A DNA stretch of 64,000 nucleotides from CAITSH01 sp025356665 (GTDB lineage Bacteria; Pseudomonadota; Gammaproteobacteria; Burkholderiales; SG8-39): contig JANXRV010000118.1 of assembly GCA_025356665.1 (NCBI GenBank), positions 1 to 64,000 on the forward strand, written 5' to 3'. The first letter of the stretch is position 1, and every line of letters starts with the position of its first letter. The notes below the pieces were generated by a model, which made no database searches, was not told where the DNA came from, and saw nothing but the letters and a program-made list of their open reading frames with translations. The position numbers were made by a program, and so were the translations under genes. This document shows positions 31,751 through 40,922 of this stretch, in pieces.

Positions 31751-31774
31751 GCACGCTCGCACGCTCGCACGCTC
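31751..31774. repeat. Three 8-base tandem repeats
   Basis: GCACGCTC is repeated three times exactly in the gap after the GNAT gene. Confidence 0.75.
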
Positions 31775-31820
31775 GGGCGCCCGGCGTTTATGCAAAAGAC
31801 TGGTGTGACCGGGGCAGGCT

Positions 31821-31856
31821 GGTGGTGCCGGTGGTGCCGGTGGTGCCGGAGGCGCC
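31821..31856. repeat. Four 9-base tandem repeats
   Basis: GGTGGTGCC occurs three times exactly, with a fourth altered unit GGAGGCGCC. The remaining bases of the 321-base gap (31718-32038) show no gene. Confidence 0.8.
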
Positions 31857-32038
31857 TCTCCTCGCGTGGTTCCCTTGTCTGCGCCTGCAGCGCAAGTGCG
31901 GTATATGCTCGCTTACTACCGCTCGATTTTCCCAGTGCAGGACTCCAGCCGGAGTACTTGCATCAGAATCATCAATGAAATCGCGCCCCGGCTTGCCCCG
32001 GCGCGACCGCCCGCCAATTTACCCCAAAGGAGTAGACC

Positions 32039-32465
32039 ATGAAAGCCATCGCTGATGATTGCCGCGCTGTTGCTGCTGTTTGCCCCTCCGATGGCGCCTG
32101 TTGCGCTCGCCGCCGGGGACCCGCCGACGGCGGCGCCGAGCGACGCGGACTACGACGCCGGGAAAAAAGCCATCGAGTCAAAAGACTGGAAGTCCGCGCT
32201 AGATTACTTTGGCCGGGCCGCGGCGCGTGACCCGGGCAACGCCGGCATTCACAATTATCTTGGCTATGCCTACCGCAAGTCGGGCAATCTGGATGCCGCG
32301 TTCAAAAGCTACGCCGAGGCCTTGCGCCTCGAGCCCAAGCACAAGGGCGCGACATCACCGGTAGCGGCGGCCATTGCCAATGCCAATGCAATTCACGATG
32401 CCACCGGCAGACGCCTTCGCACCCTGCCGTTTAATCCTGCGCGGGTGAAGGCGGCGCTGGCGTGA
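32039..32465 (+). pseudogene. TPR-repeat lipoprotein/secreted protein gene, frameshifted and fused to a foreign tail
   Basis: A strong AAAGGAG ribosome-binding site precedes ATG 32039 (MKAIA), but that frame leaves the gene after five codons; the protein continues in the next frame as MIAALLLLFAPPMAPVALAA, a signal peptide, then TPR motifs (DYDAGKKAIESKDWKSALDY, GIHNYLGYAYRKSGNLDAAF). A one-base change near 32054 explains the shift. After EPKHKGA (about 32349) the sequence switches to a copy of the molybdenum hydroxylase tail (ATSPVAAAIANANAIHDATG) and stops where that gene stops. Both ends are therefore damaged. Confidence 0.8.
32344..32461 (+). repeat. Inserted copy of the molybdenum hydroxylase gene tail (from 25593-25704)
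   Basis: See 25593-25704. The junction with the TPR sequence falls in AGGGCGC, a 7-base word that occurs in both parents, pointing to microhomology-driven joining. This copy has six extra bases relative to the source. Confidence 0.85.
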
Positions 32466-32513
32466 GCGATATTCGTATGCCATCATGGCTGCGGTATCGA
32501 CCGGAGGACGAAC

Positions 32514-33143
32514 ATGAACGCAAGCACGACGACTGCACCGGCAAGGCGACTCTTAGTCGTGGATGATGATCGTCTGGTTCTCGCCACCGTTTCGCATGGA
32601 CTGCGCAACGCCGGCTATTGGGTGGCGACGGCGGAGTCGGCCGAGGACGCCACCGAATGGCTTGCCGGGGGCGAGCGGCCTGATCTGGCCATCATTGATA
32701 TACACATGCCAGGGCAGGGCGGCCTGTATCTGGCGCAGCGTTTGCGGGAGTTTGACCATATTCCGTTCATGATCCTTAGTGCGTACAGCAATCGTGACAT
32801 CGTCGCGAAGGCCACCCTTTGCGGCGCCTTGGGTTATGCCGTGAAGCCACTGGATATACCGCAACTCATTCCCAGCATAGAGGCCGCGTGCGCGCGCGCC
32901 AACGAGTTACAGGATTTGCGCGAGACGCGGCAGCAACTGCAAAAGGCGCTCGACGCCGAGCGCGGAATCAGTGTTGCGACCGGCGTTGTCATGGTCAAGG
33001 ACGGCTTGGCGCGGCGTGATGCCTTTGTCTTGCTTCGTGAAGCGGCTCGCGAGCAGCGCCGCAAACTGGCCGATCTGGCCGAGGAGGTTGTCGGCAAGCA
33101 TGAACGCACCTTGTCGGCGCCGCAGGTACCGCCCGGCGTTTAG
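32514..33143 (+). CDS. Response regulator with ANTAR RNA-binding domain
   Basis: A 209-residue two-domain regulator. Receiver domain about residues 11-125: phospho-acceptor Asp in LAIIDIHMPGQGG, conserved FMILSAYS and the Lys in GYAVKPLDIP. ANTAR domain about residues 150-195 (RGISVATGVVMVKDGLARRD, then AFVLLREAAREQRRK). ANTAR proteins bind dual hairpins in leader RNAs and cause antitermination. Its receiver closely resembles the N-terminal receiver of the hybrid kinase at 38213. Divergent kinases on the minus strand are the likely partners. Good GGAGGA site upstream of ATG. Confidence 0.9.
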   Translation: MNASTTTAPARRLLVVDDDRLVLATVSHGLRNAGYWVATAESAEDATEWLAGGERPDLAIIDIHMPGQGGLYLAQRLREFDHIPFMILSAYSNRDIVAKATLCGALGYAVKPLDIPQLIPSIEAACARANELQDLRETRQQLQKALDAERGISVATGVVMVKDGLARRDAFVLLREAAREQRRKLADLAEEVVGKHERTLSAPQVPPGV

Positions 33144-33300
33144 CGGTCGCCGGTCGTGCGCCGGTACGCCGGTCCGCCGTTCAGGTGATGACCGCGATGC
33201 GCAACGCGGTGAGCGCCAGCCTTGCGATGAGCGGGTCGCGGGGTTGTTTTTTCAATCTTGTTCCGTGCTTGGGCAATATTTTAAAGCCCGCTCAATCGTC

Positions 33301-35682
33301 CTAGCGCAATGCCGAATCCAGCTGGATTGCCGGTTCGTCAAGCAGGACAGTGGCCACCACCTGGTCTGAGTCTTGCCGGATTTGCAGCTTGGCGCCACGC
33401 CGGGGTAAGAGCGACTTGACCAGGCTGAGCCCGGTACCCAGACCTTTATCGGCAGCGAAGTCAAAATCCGCTGGCAGTGTGCCCGGGCCGCTGATGTCCA
33501 CGCGTGCCTGGCGCGCCGCGACGCTGACGCCAACCCCAACCCGGATGACGCCCTCCGCGTTGCGCCCGCAGTGCTTGATGGCGTTGGCAAGCAACTCATT
33601 TAGTACCAGCGCCAGGGGCACCGCCTCGTCCTTGGAGATGCGGATGGAATCGGGTTTATCCGTCATAACGTCGACATCGATCCTGGCGCTGTTAATGGCC
33701 ATGGCGGCATGGCTGATTTGGGTGGCCATCTCGCACAGTGTGATGTCGCCGTTTGTCTGCTCGCTGTGCATGCCGTGGACCATTGAAATAACACCGACCT
33801 CGCGGATCAGGCTTTGCGCCATGGCGGCCAGTTCCGGATGCTGGACCAGATGCGTGCGCGCCAACCCGACCACGCCCTGCAGGTTGTTCTTGATGCGGTG
33901 ATGCACTTCGCGCACCAGCGTGTCGCGTTGTGCTTCGGCGGCGGCGATGCGCCCTTCGATGTCGCGCAGCATCACTGTGAGCAATACCCCGCTGTCGGAT
34001 CTGGTGGCGGCGATGGTGGCCTCAAAGGGGAACTCCTCGCCGTCGGCTCGCAGGCCCGTCACCACGCGCGGGCGGCCGCTACGGGGCAAAATTGTACCGC
34101 TCACAGCGAACCAGTCCATGTGCTTCGCGTGGATGGCGCGAAAGCGCTTGGGTATGAAGCGCTCCAGTGGCTGGCCGATGGCGTTGCCGGCCTTGCAGCG
34201 AAAAATAGTTTCAGCAGCGCGATTGAACACCAGGATCCGACCGGAAGCATTTACGGTGATGATTGCGTCCATGGCCGATTCGATGATGCTCGATAGCAGG
34301 GACTGGCTCTCCTGCAGGGCTATTTGCGCAAGGGTGTGTTTGGTGATGTCCTGCGCTGTTCCAAGCGAGCGCAGCGGTACGCCGGTGCTGGAGAATGTCG
34401 TCTCACAGCGCTCATGGATATATTTGATGCGGCCATCGGGCATCAGCAGTCGGTGCTGGATCGAGTACGGGGTTCGGTTTCCCAGTGAGTTCGTGTACGC
34501 GGTGTTGACTGCCTCGCGGTCATCCGGGTGGATGACGTTCATGAACGCATCATAACTGGGGTTGAATTTTGTTCGGTCGATCTCGAATATTTGGTAGATC
34601 TCATCGGACCAGGTGAGCTGTGCGCGTACCAGGTCAAGTTCCCAGGCGCCTATTTTGGCGAGGCGCTGGGCGTCGTTGAGCCGGCGTTCGCTGCGTTCGT
34701 GTCCTTTGTGTTGGCGATCCGCACTGGCGATCTTCATCAAGGCGAATATGCCCAGGCCCATAAGGATCGCTGAAATCAGGCTGGTTGCTAAAACGTAGAC
34801 CGTCTGGCGATGCTGGTGATCGGCTAGTGCGCCAGCCTCCGATGTGTCCATCAGGACGACAAGGGGATAGGCCTTGAGGGCGCGGTAACTGTACAGGCGA
34901 TTGGCCCTGTCCACCGCACTAGCTTCAATATAGTTGCCCTGTTCGGATTGAGGCAGGCGTTGGGTGAACAGCGTGGTGTTGGATAGATTCGTTCCTGTGC
35001 TTACTTCGCTGCCTTCCTCGTGCACGCGCACGATGCCGTCGCGCCCGATCAGGCTTACCGTCGAGTCCTTGCCCCGGTTCAGTGCTCTGTAGAGATTGGA
35101 AAAGTAGCTGGGGTCCAGGCCCAGCGCCGACAGGCCGGCGAAGGCGCCATCCGGTTTGTTCATGCGCACCGACAGGTACACCGTCATCCTGCCGCTGGTC
35201 GCGCCGATGCGCGGCGCGCTAATGAAAACGCCAGTTGAATCGTTGGCGGCATGGTACTGGTAATTGGCGTTGTCACTCACGTCCAGGCTTGGTACAGGCA
35301 TCGCGGGGGCGGCGAGCACAACCTTACCCTTGTCATCAATGATGCTCAGGACAATGGTCGGATCGAGGTAAATACCACGCTCTTTGACAAAAGGAGCCAG
35401 GTTAAAGCGCGAGCCATGGCGCTGGTATTCGGCTGCAATTTCCCTTGCCACCAGCTCGCTCACACGGATGGTTCGTGCGACATGCTCCTCGAATACCCGG
35501 GCCAGCTTGTCGTTTTCCTCGAGTTTGCCTGCGATGATGCGTTCGCGCTCCAAGCGCAACTGCACGAACAATCCCGTCCACATCGCGACAATGGCGATAA
35601 GGATAATGGCAGTTACGGCTACGTAAGGCCAATTGCCCGTGAACAGCCTGTTCATGCGCGATTTGTATGACTTGTCAGGCAT
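33301..35682 (-). CDS. Membrane sensor histidine kinase (dCache-PAS-PAS-HWE/HisKA_2)
   Basis: About 793 residues. Order: transmembrane helix (residues 20-41), dCache-type periplasmic sensor (to about 295, with YLDPTIVLSIIDDKGKVVL and LSALGLDPSYFSNLY), second helix (ATSLISAILMGLGIFALM), PAS/PAC (about 340-455, IGAWELDLVRAQLTWSDEIY), second PAS (about 465-580), then the phospho-acceptor box LVREVHHRIKNNLQGVVGLA and an ATPase domain (VPLALVLNELLANAIKH). The HHRIKNN box marks the HWE/HisKA_2 class. Start uncertain: ATG 35682 is used; GTG 35742 is possible. Probably signals to the divergent ANTAR regulator. Confidence 0.87.
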   Translation of the reverse strand: MPDKSYKSRMNRLFTGNWPYVAVTAIILIAIVAMWTGLFVQLRLERERIIAGKLEENDKLARVFEEHVARTIRVSELVAREIAAEYQRHGSRFNLAPFVKERGIYLDPTIVLSIIDDKGKVVLAAPAMPVPSLDVSDNANYQYHAANDSTGVFISAPRIGATSGRMTVYLSVRMNKPDGAFAGLSALGLDPSYFSNLYRALNRGKDSTVSLIGRDGIVRVHEEGSEVSTGTNLSNTTLFTQRLPQSEQGNYIEASAVDRANRLYSYRALKAYPLVVLMDTSEAGALADHQHRQTVYVLATSLISAILMGLGIFALMKIASADRQHKGHERSERRLNDAQRLAKIGAWELDLVRAQLTWSDEIYQIFEIDRTKFNPSYDAFMNVIHPDDREAVNTAYTNSLGNRTPYSIQHRLLMPDGRIKYIHERCETTFSSTGVPLRSLGTAQDITKHTLAQIALQESQSLLSSIIESAMDAIITVNASGRILVFNRAAETIFRCKAGNAIGQPLERFIPKRFRAIHAKHMDWFAVSGTILPRSGRPRVVTGLRADGEEFPFEATIAATRSDSGVLLTVMLRDIEGRIAAAEAQRDTLVREVHHRIKNNLQGVVGLARTHLVQHPELAAMAQSLIREVGVISMVHGMHSEQTNGDITLCEMATQISHAAMAINSARIDVDVMTDKPDSIRISKDEAVPLALVLNELLANAIKHCGRNAEGVIRVGVGVSVAARQARVDISGPGTLPADFDFAADKGLGTGLSLVKSLLPRRGAKLQIRQDSDQVVATVLLDEPAIQLDSALR

Positions 35683-35847
35683 AGGGCTCGGGGTGTTCTT
35701 GTTCTCTCGGTGTGTTCTTGTTCTAGGGGTTTGGATTTTCACGATCTAATGCAAATCTGGCGTGCGCAACGATGTTCCAAGGTGCATTCGGTCGCGGAGT
35801 TGGGTGAGGGAAAACCCACTTTATATGATGTCATGGATATGGCGCGC

Positions 35848-38190
35848 CTAGCAGGGCTGGCGCGGCTGGTGGGAATAGGCGATTACGGGTTCACCCAGCG
35901 TGAGCGTGGCGAGGACCTCATCGCTATTTTGGATGATATCGAGAAATGCACCCTGCCGCGGCAACAGGGACTGCACCAGGTCGAGCCCGATCCCAAGGCC
36001 CGAGCCATTGGCGAAATCAACGCCCGGTGCCAGCCTGCCCGGGCCGCTGATGTCCACGCATGCCTGCTCGCCATCGGTGCTGATGCGAACACGGATGGTG
36101 CTGCCCGCATCGTGCCGACCATGCTTGATGGCGTTGGCAAGCAATTCGTTGAGCACCAGCGCCAGCGGCACCGCCTCGTCTTTGGAGACGCGGATGGAAT
36201 TGGGTTTATCGGTCAACACCTCGGTATCGATTCTGGCGCCGCTCATGGCCATGGCGGCGCGGCTTATTTCGGTGACCAGTTCGTACAGCGTGATCTCGCC
36301 ACCGGGGCGTTCGCCATGCATTCCGTGCACCACGGAAATGGCGCTGACCTTGCCGATCAAGCCCTCTGCCAAATCGGCCAGTTGCGGATGCTGGAGAAGG
36401 TGCTGGCGCGCCAGCCCGATCACCCCTTGTAGGTTGTTCTTGATCCGATGGTGCACCTCGCGCACCAAAGCGTCGCGCCTGACCTCGGCGGCGGCGATGC
36501 GGCCTTCGATGTCGCGCAGCATAAAGGTGAACAATCGTTCGCCGCCGCTTGTGGCCACTGCGAGGGTTGTCTCGACCGGAAATTCGTCGCTGTTGGAGCG
36601 CACGCCGACCACCACAAGGGGGTGTGCGCTGCCTTGTGGCGGGACATCATCCGCGGAAACTTTGTGCATGATGCTGGCTTGCATCTCGTGAATCCGCTGC
36701 GGCAGGAAACGCGCGAGTGGCTGGCCGATGGCATCGACGGCCTTGCATTGAAACATCGTTTCGGCGGCGCGGTTGAACACCAGCACGCGTAGCGACGCGT
36801 CGACCGTGATGATTGCATCCATGGCCGATTCGATGATGCGCGACAGCAGTAGCTGGCTTTCCTGGAGCGCGTCCTGTGCGGCCACGCGCGAAGTGATGTC
36901 GAGCGCCAGAACCTGGAACGCGCCATCGGCGCACCGCTGGATGTTGAGTTCCGCGAACACTGAACTGCCGTCCTTGCATTGGTACTGCATATTTTTTATC
37001 ACGGGGGAGTCCGGCCGCAGGCTTTCCAATGCAATGGGCGGTGTGGATGGCGTTTTGTCTGGTGTGATCAGCTCGCCGAGGGTAATTTGGGGCAAGGACT
37101 TCCCGGTGCGCTCTAGTAGCCTTCTGGCGGCCGTGTTTGTCACGATGACGGTCCCTTGGTCGTCGGCGACGAATATCCCGAACCCCGCCTGGTTGAGCAG
37201 TTCGCGGTAACGCTGCTCGCTGTCACGGCGTTTCGTTATCTCCGACAGGGCTTGCCGCAGAATAAGCAAACCTATCAGCAGTGCGCTGAAAACCAAGGAC
37301 AGGATGACGCGTACGCTCCGCCCCCATGGGACGAGCAGTGCATCGTATGAAAGAGAATTGAAAACGACAAGATTCCAGCCTGGTACGTGGCGAAAGGAAA
37401 TGATTCTTCGCGTGCCGTCAAACGCTGAGAAAGCGTCCACCGTCCCACGTTCTAGCCGGGAGGTGTGATCGCGGAATATCGCATTTTCTGGAGCAGCAGA
37501 ATCGACGAGGCCGGTGGGCGGGAATTGCACCAGCACGGCGCCGTCGTCACGCATGATGCCTATCGATGCCTCGCGCTCTAGGATGAGTGTCTGGTAAAAG
37601 CCGAGGAAGTAATCCGGGTCGAGGGCGGTGCCGATGATTCCGCGGAAATGGCCGGCCGTATCCACCATGCCACGCGCCAGTTGTATGATGGGCTCGCCGC
37701 TTACCGGCCCGAGGCTGACGTGCCCTAGCGCGCGGCGATCGTCGCGCGCATCCAGTATCTTGCGGAAATGCTCTGCTTTTCGAGCGTCGAGTTTTGTGAT
37801 GTCTGTGTTGAGAGACGTGGTGTGCCCGCGGCCCGACGGCTCGTAGGTGTAGAGCGAACGCATGTAGGGGCTTGGCAGCTTTTCCCGCTGCAGCATGCGG
37901 ACCAGCTCTGCGTCAGGCGGATGCGCCATGGCGCGGCTGTCCATGATCTTGCGGCCGGTCGAGATCAGCTGGGTGTCCAGCGCCGAAAAAATATTCAGCA
38001 CATGCTCGGTCAGTGCGCGCGTGAGTATGCTTTCTTGCGCTAGCGCCGCAATCAGCGTGTCCCGCTTGTCCGCATACAGGTACCAGCACGCCATCCCTAT
38101 CGTGACGGCCGCCGTGACGACGTAGCTGACGATCAATAACGAACGCAGCCGCCGGTATTTTTCGGCGAAATCATCATCGCTGATATTCAT
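35848..38190 (-). CDS. Second membrane sensor histidine kinase (dCache-PAS-PAS-HWE/HisKA_2)
   Basis: 780 residues with the same plan as its neighbour: helix (about 17-39), dCache-like periplasmic domain with PYMRSLYTYEPSGRGHTTSL and GIIGTALDPDYFLGFYQTL, helix near 295-312, PAS (FGIFVADDQGTVIVTNTAAR), second PAS (SAMDAIITVDASLRVLVFNR) and kinase core LVREVHHRIKNNLQGVIGLA. The second PAS and kinase core are almost the same as in the upstream kinase, while the sensor part differs strongly. That suggests duplication with a swapped input domain. Separated by 22 bases from the hybrid kinase. Confidence 0.88.
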   Translation of the reverse strand: MNISDDDFAEKYRRLRSLLIVSYVVTAAVTIGMACWYLYADKRDTLIAALAQESILTRALTEHVLNIFSALDTQLISTGRKIMDSRAMAHPPDAELVRMLQREKLPSPYMRSLYTYEPSGRGHTTSLNTDITKLDARKAEHFRKILDARDDRRALGHVSLGPVSGEPIIQLARGMVDTAGHFRGIIGTALDPDYFLGFYQTLILEREASIGIMRDDGAVLVQFPPTGLVDSAAPENAIFRDHTSRLERGTVDAFSAFDGTRRIISFRHVPGWNLVVFNSLSYDALLVPWGRSVRVILSLVFSALLIGLLILRQALSEITKRRDSEQRYRELLNQAGFGIFVADDQGTVIVTNTAARRLLERTGKSLPQITLGELITPDKTPSTPPIALESLRPDSPVIKNMQYQCKDGSSVFAELNIQRCADGAFQVLALDITSRVAAQDALQESQLLLSRIIESAMDAIITVDASLRVLVFNRAAETMFQCKAVDAIGQPLARFLPQRIHEMQASIMHKVSADDVPPQGSAHPLVVVGVRSNSDEFPVETTLAVATSGGERLFTFMLRDIEGRIAAAEVRRDALVREVHHRIKNNLQGVIGLARQHLLQHPQLADLAEGLIGKVSAISVVHGMHGERPGGEITLYELVTEISRAAMAMSGARIDTEVLTDKPNSIRVSKDEAVPLALVLNELLANAIKHGRHDAGSTIRVRISTDGEQACVDISGPGRLAPGVDFANGSGLGIGLDLVQSLLPRQGAFLDIIQNSDEVLATLTLGEPVIAYSHQPRQPC

Positions 38191-38212
38191 CCGCGTGCGC
38201 TTGTCGCGTGCC

Positions 38213-40243
38213 TCAGCACGCCGTCAAATTATAAGCGACAGGTCTTTGTGCTGCGGCTGCGAGCATGGGCTGGATGAGTTTGCACAGTTCATCAATGGTG
38301 TTGGGTTTGCATATTACAAGGCGCACCCCGGCGGCCTTGGACTTCTCTTGCAGTTCATCGGTCACATACCCGGAGGCGATCACGACCGGCAAATCCGGTT
38401 TGATGCGAGCCAATTCACGCGCCAAGTCAAGGCCGGACATGCCCGGCATGTTGAAATCCGTGATGGCCATGTCAAAGTCGGCCGGCTGGGCGCGCACCGC
38501 CGCAAGTGCGTCCGGGCCGCTCTCATACCCGCTGACGCGGTAGCCGTAGCTCCTGAACATGCGAACCACCATAAAGACGATGGCCTCGTCGTCGTCCACA
38601 TACAAAAGGTGCTGTCCGTTGCCGCGATCCGGTGCCTGCGCCGCCTGTTCCTTGCGCGGTCGCTCGGCCTCCGGCACATGCGCTGCGGCGGGAAGGTAGA
38701 CATGGAAGGTGGTTCCGGTTCCGGGCAAACTGTCCACAGTCACGCCACCGCCATGCGACTTGACGATACCGTCTAGTATGGCCAGTCCCATTCCGGTGCC
38801 CTGGCCGCGGTCTTTGGTGGTGAAAAATGGCTCGAAAATGCGCGTCATGGTCGCGGCATCGATGCCCCGACCGTTATCGCTGACGCGTAGCCTGGCGTAG
38901 CGACCGGGCGGCAGGCCCGGCGGACAACTTGTCGTGTCCTCCTGGCAGGTGATTTCATCGCAATCGATTTCAATGCGACCCGCCCGACCATCCATGGCAT
39001 GCCAGGCGTTGGTGCACAAGTTCAATAGTATTTGCACGATTTGCGTTGCGTTGCCGCGCACGTTAAGCGCCTGGCTGTTGCAGCGGGGGATGATTTCGAT
39101 GCTCGCGGGGATGGTCGCACCTAGCATTTTTACGACCTCGTCTATCAGCGGGCAGAGCAAGGTGTCCGCCATTTCGGGCGATTGCCTGCGGCTGAAAGTC
39201 AGGACTTGCTCGATCAGGCGCTTGGCGCGGGAGCCGGCTTTTTCGATTTCCTCCAGGCATACCCGCGCGGGATGTCCGGGGTCTATGTCCTGGCAGGCCA
39301 GGGCGGCGTTGCCCATGATGGCTGCGGTGATGTTGTTGAAATCGTGGGCGATGCCGCCGGCGAGCGTGCCTATGGCCTCGAGTTTTTTTGCCTCTATCAG
39401 TTTGGCTTCGAGTTGCTGGCGAATTTCTTCAGCGGCCTTGCGTTCGCTGAGGTCGCGCATCATTACGGTAAGCTGCTTGCGGCCCGCCACCACCGCAGTG
39501 GCGATTGTGGCTTCGATCGGGAACTCCTCGCCGCCGCGCAAGCCGATAACCTCGGTGCGCTGGCCCATCTTGCGGGCGCTGGTGCCGTCGTTGGAGAACC
39601 CCCGGACGTGAGCGTGGTGTGCGGTACGAAAGCGTTGTGGTATGAAATTTTCAAAATGCTGTCCGATCGTATCGACCGCCTTACAGCGGAAAAGCGACTC
39701 GGCCGCCCGGTTGAAAACCATGATGCGGCCGGTGTCATCCACGGTGAGGATGGCGTCCATGGCTGAGTCGACCACGCTCGCCAGGCAGGCGGCGCTCTCG
39801 GTTCGTATTCGGTTTAGGGTGCTGTTTTGCATCGCCTGCACTTTGCGTAGTTCAAGCAGTTCCCTGGAGCGTGCCAATGCGGCCTCGATGGCCGGCACTA
39901 TGTTTGGCACGTCGATTGGTTTGACCAGGTAGCCTAAGGCGCCTTCGGCGGCGGCGCGTTCGACAATGGCGTCGTCCGCATATGCGGAAAGCAGCATACA
40001 AGGGATATTGAAAGTGTCTTTAAGGAGCGCGGCCACATCCAGGCCGGACAGGCCGGGCATTCTGATATCGAGCATGGCAAGGTCGATGCGGTTGACGCGC
40101 GCGATCGCCATCGCCGCTTCGGCGCAGTCGGCTTCCAAAACGGTGTAGCCGTAGCTGCGCAGTCCCACGGCCAGCGTGTGCAGGATCAGTCGATCGTCCT
40201 CAACGAGCAATAGTTGCGCTTTGTGGCAAGGCGTCTTTGTCAT
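38213..40243 (-). CDS. Hybrid histidine kinase, REC-PAS-HisKA-HATPase-REC
   Basis: 676 residues, no membrane segment, so cytosolic. Order: receiver (about 9-125, Asp in LAMLDIRMPGLSG), PAS (about 150-265, SAMDAILTVDDTGRIMVFNR), HisKA with GGIAHDFNNITAAIMG, ATPase domain (VSDNGRGIDAATMTRIFEPF), C-terminal receiver (Asp in MAITDFNMPGMSGLDLAREL). ATG 40243 is chosen over 40291 because GGGAG precedes it. First gene transcribed in a three-kinase minus-strand block. Its PAS matches those in the two membrane kinases. Confidence 0.9.
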   Translation of the reverse strand: MTKTPCHKAQLLLVEDDRLILHTLAVGLRSYGYTVLEADCAEAAMAIARVNRIDLAMLDIRMPGLSGLDVAALLKDTFNIPCMLLSAYADDAIVERAAAEGALGYLVKPIDVPNIVPAIEAALARSRELLELRKVQAMQNSTLNRIRTESAACLASVVDSAMDAILTVDDTGRIMVFNRAAESLFRCKAVDTIGQHFENFIPQRFRTAHHAHVRGFSNDGTSARKMGQRTEVIGLRGGEEFPIEATIATAVVAGRKQLTVMMRDLSERKAAEEIRQQLEAKLIEAKKLEAIGTLAGGIAHDFNNITAAIMGNAALACQDIDPGHPARVCLEEIEKAGSRAKRLIEQVLTFSRRQSPEMADTLLCPLIDEVVKMLGATIPASIEIIPRCNSQALNVRGNATQIVQILLNLCTNAWHAMDGRAGRIEIDCDEITCQEDTTSCPPGLPPGRYARLRVSDNGRGIDAATMTRIFEPFFTTKDRGQGTGMGLAILDGIVKSHGGGVTVDSLPGTGTTFHVYLPAAAHVPEAERPRKEQAAQAPDRGNGQHLLYVDDDEAIVFMVVRMFRSYGYRVSGYESGPDALAAVRAQPADFDMAITDFNMPGMSGLDLARELARIKPDLPVVIASGYVTDELQEKSKAAGVRLVICKPNTIDELCKLIQPMLAAAAQRPVAYNLTAC

Positions 40244-40592
40244 GCAATCTCCCGAACCATAAAAAACCGTGACCAGTACGCTTGCGTACAAGGCCGGGGT
40301 TAATAAACAACGGGTTCAGGGTTGTTTGACGAACTGTACTCGCCGCCTTGGGACTGCGCGTCGCTGACGGGCGGTCCGAGGGCATTTGAGTGTTTGTGCC
40401 AGATCCTGTTTTTTCTTGGCGTGAAGACAGGGTCAGGATGGGGCGTTTCTCGCGAGTCGTCGTTATGGCAAGAACCTTAACTCGCGGAAAACTACCTTTT
40501 AACAATACTTAACAAAACTAATCATATGCTGCTTTCCGGGTCTTGGCAATTGCGCACCCGGTGGGCCTAGCCATCGCTGCAGGGCGGGCAGA
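40244..40592. other. Intergenic region, 349 bases
   Basis: No gene, RNA or mobile-element signature seen. It must hold the promoter of the minus-strand kinase block; an AT-rich stretch at 40495-40530 (ACTACCTTTTAACAATACTT) is the most promoter-like part. No clear -35/-10 pair was assigned. Confidence 0.4.
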
Positions 40593-40922
40593 TTACTTCG
40601 TCCGCGTGCCCATGCCTTGCTGTGTGTACGCGTATTGCTCGACGACCTCGGTCAGGTGAAAAATATCCGATAGATCGTTGGAGCAATTGGATAATCTCAA
40701 ATTGGCCTGGCTGGCGCGGGTTTTATCCTTCATCCACAGCAACAGGCCGATGGCGCAGGTGGAGGCGTCCTTGATGTCGTTGAGTGTGACGTGCAGCGAC
40801 TCGATGCGCAAAGGTCCCATCTTGTTGAGTTTTTGAATGCACGCCTGGGCGGTGCTGAACTCGCAATTGCCGCAGATGGTCACTTGTAATTCTGTTCCCT
40901 GCAAATCCATTTTTGTCAGCAT
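40593..40922 (-). CDS. STAS-domain protein (anti-sigma factor antagonist-like)
   Basis: A 109-residue single STAS domain: LQGTELQVTICGNCEFSTAQ, then the core HVTLNDIKDASTCAIGLLLW, where the Ser in DAST is in the position usually phosphorylated, and the helix NDLSDIFHLTEVVEQYAY. ATG 40922 is preferred to 40976 because the domain starts there. It lies behind the kinase genes on the same strand but separated by 349 bases, so it may have its own promoter. Role in a partner-switching pathway is inferred. Confidence 0.75.
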   Translation of the reverse strand: MLTKMDLQGTELQVTICGNCEFSTAQACIQKLNKMGPLRIESLHVTLNDIKDASTCAIGLLLWMKDKTRASQANLRLSNCSNDLSDIFHLTEVVEQYAYTQQGMGTRTK

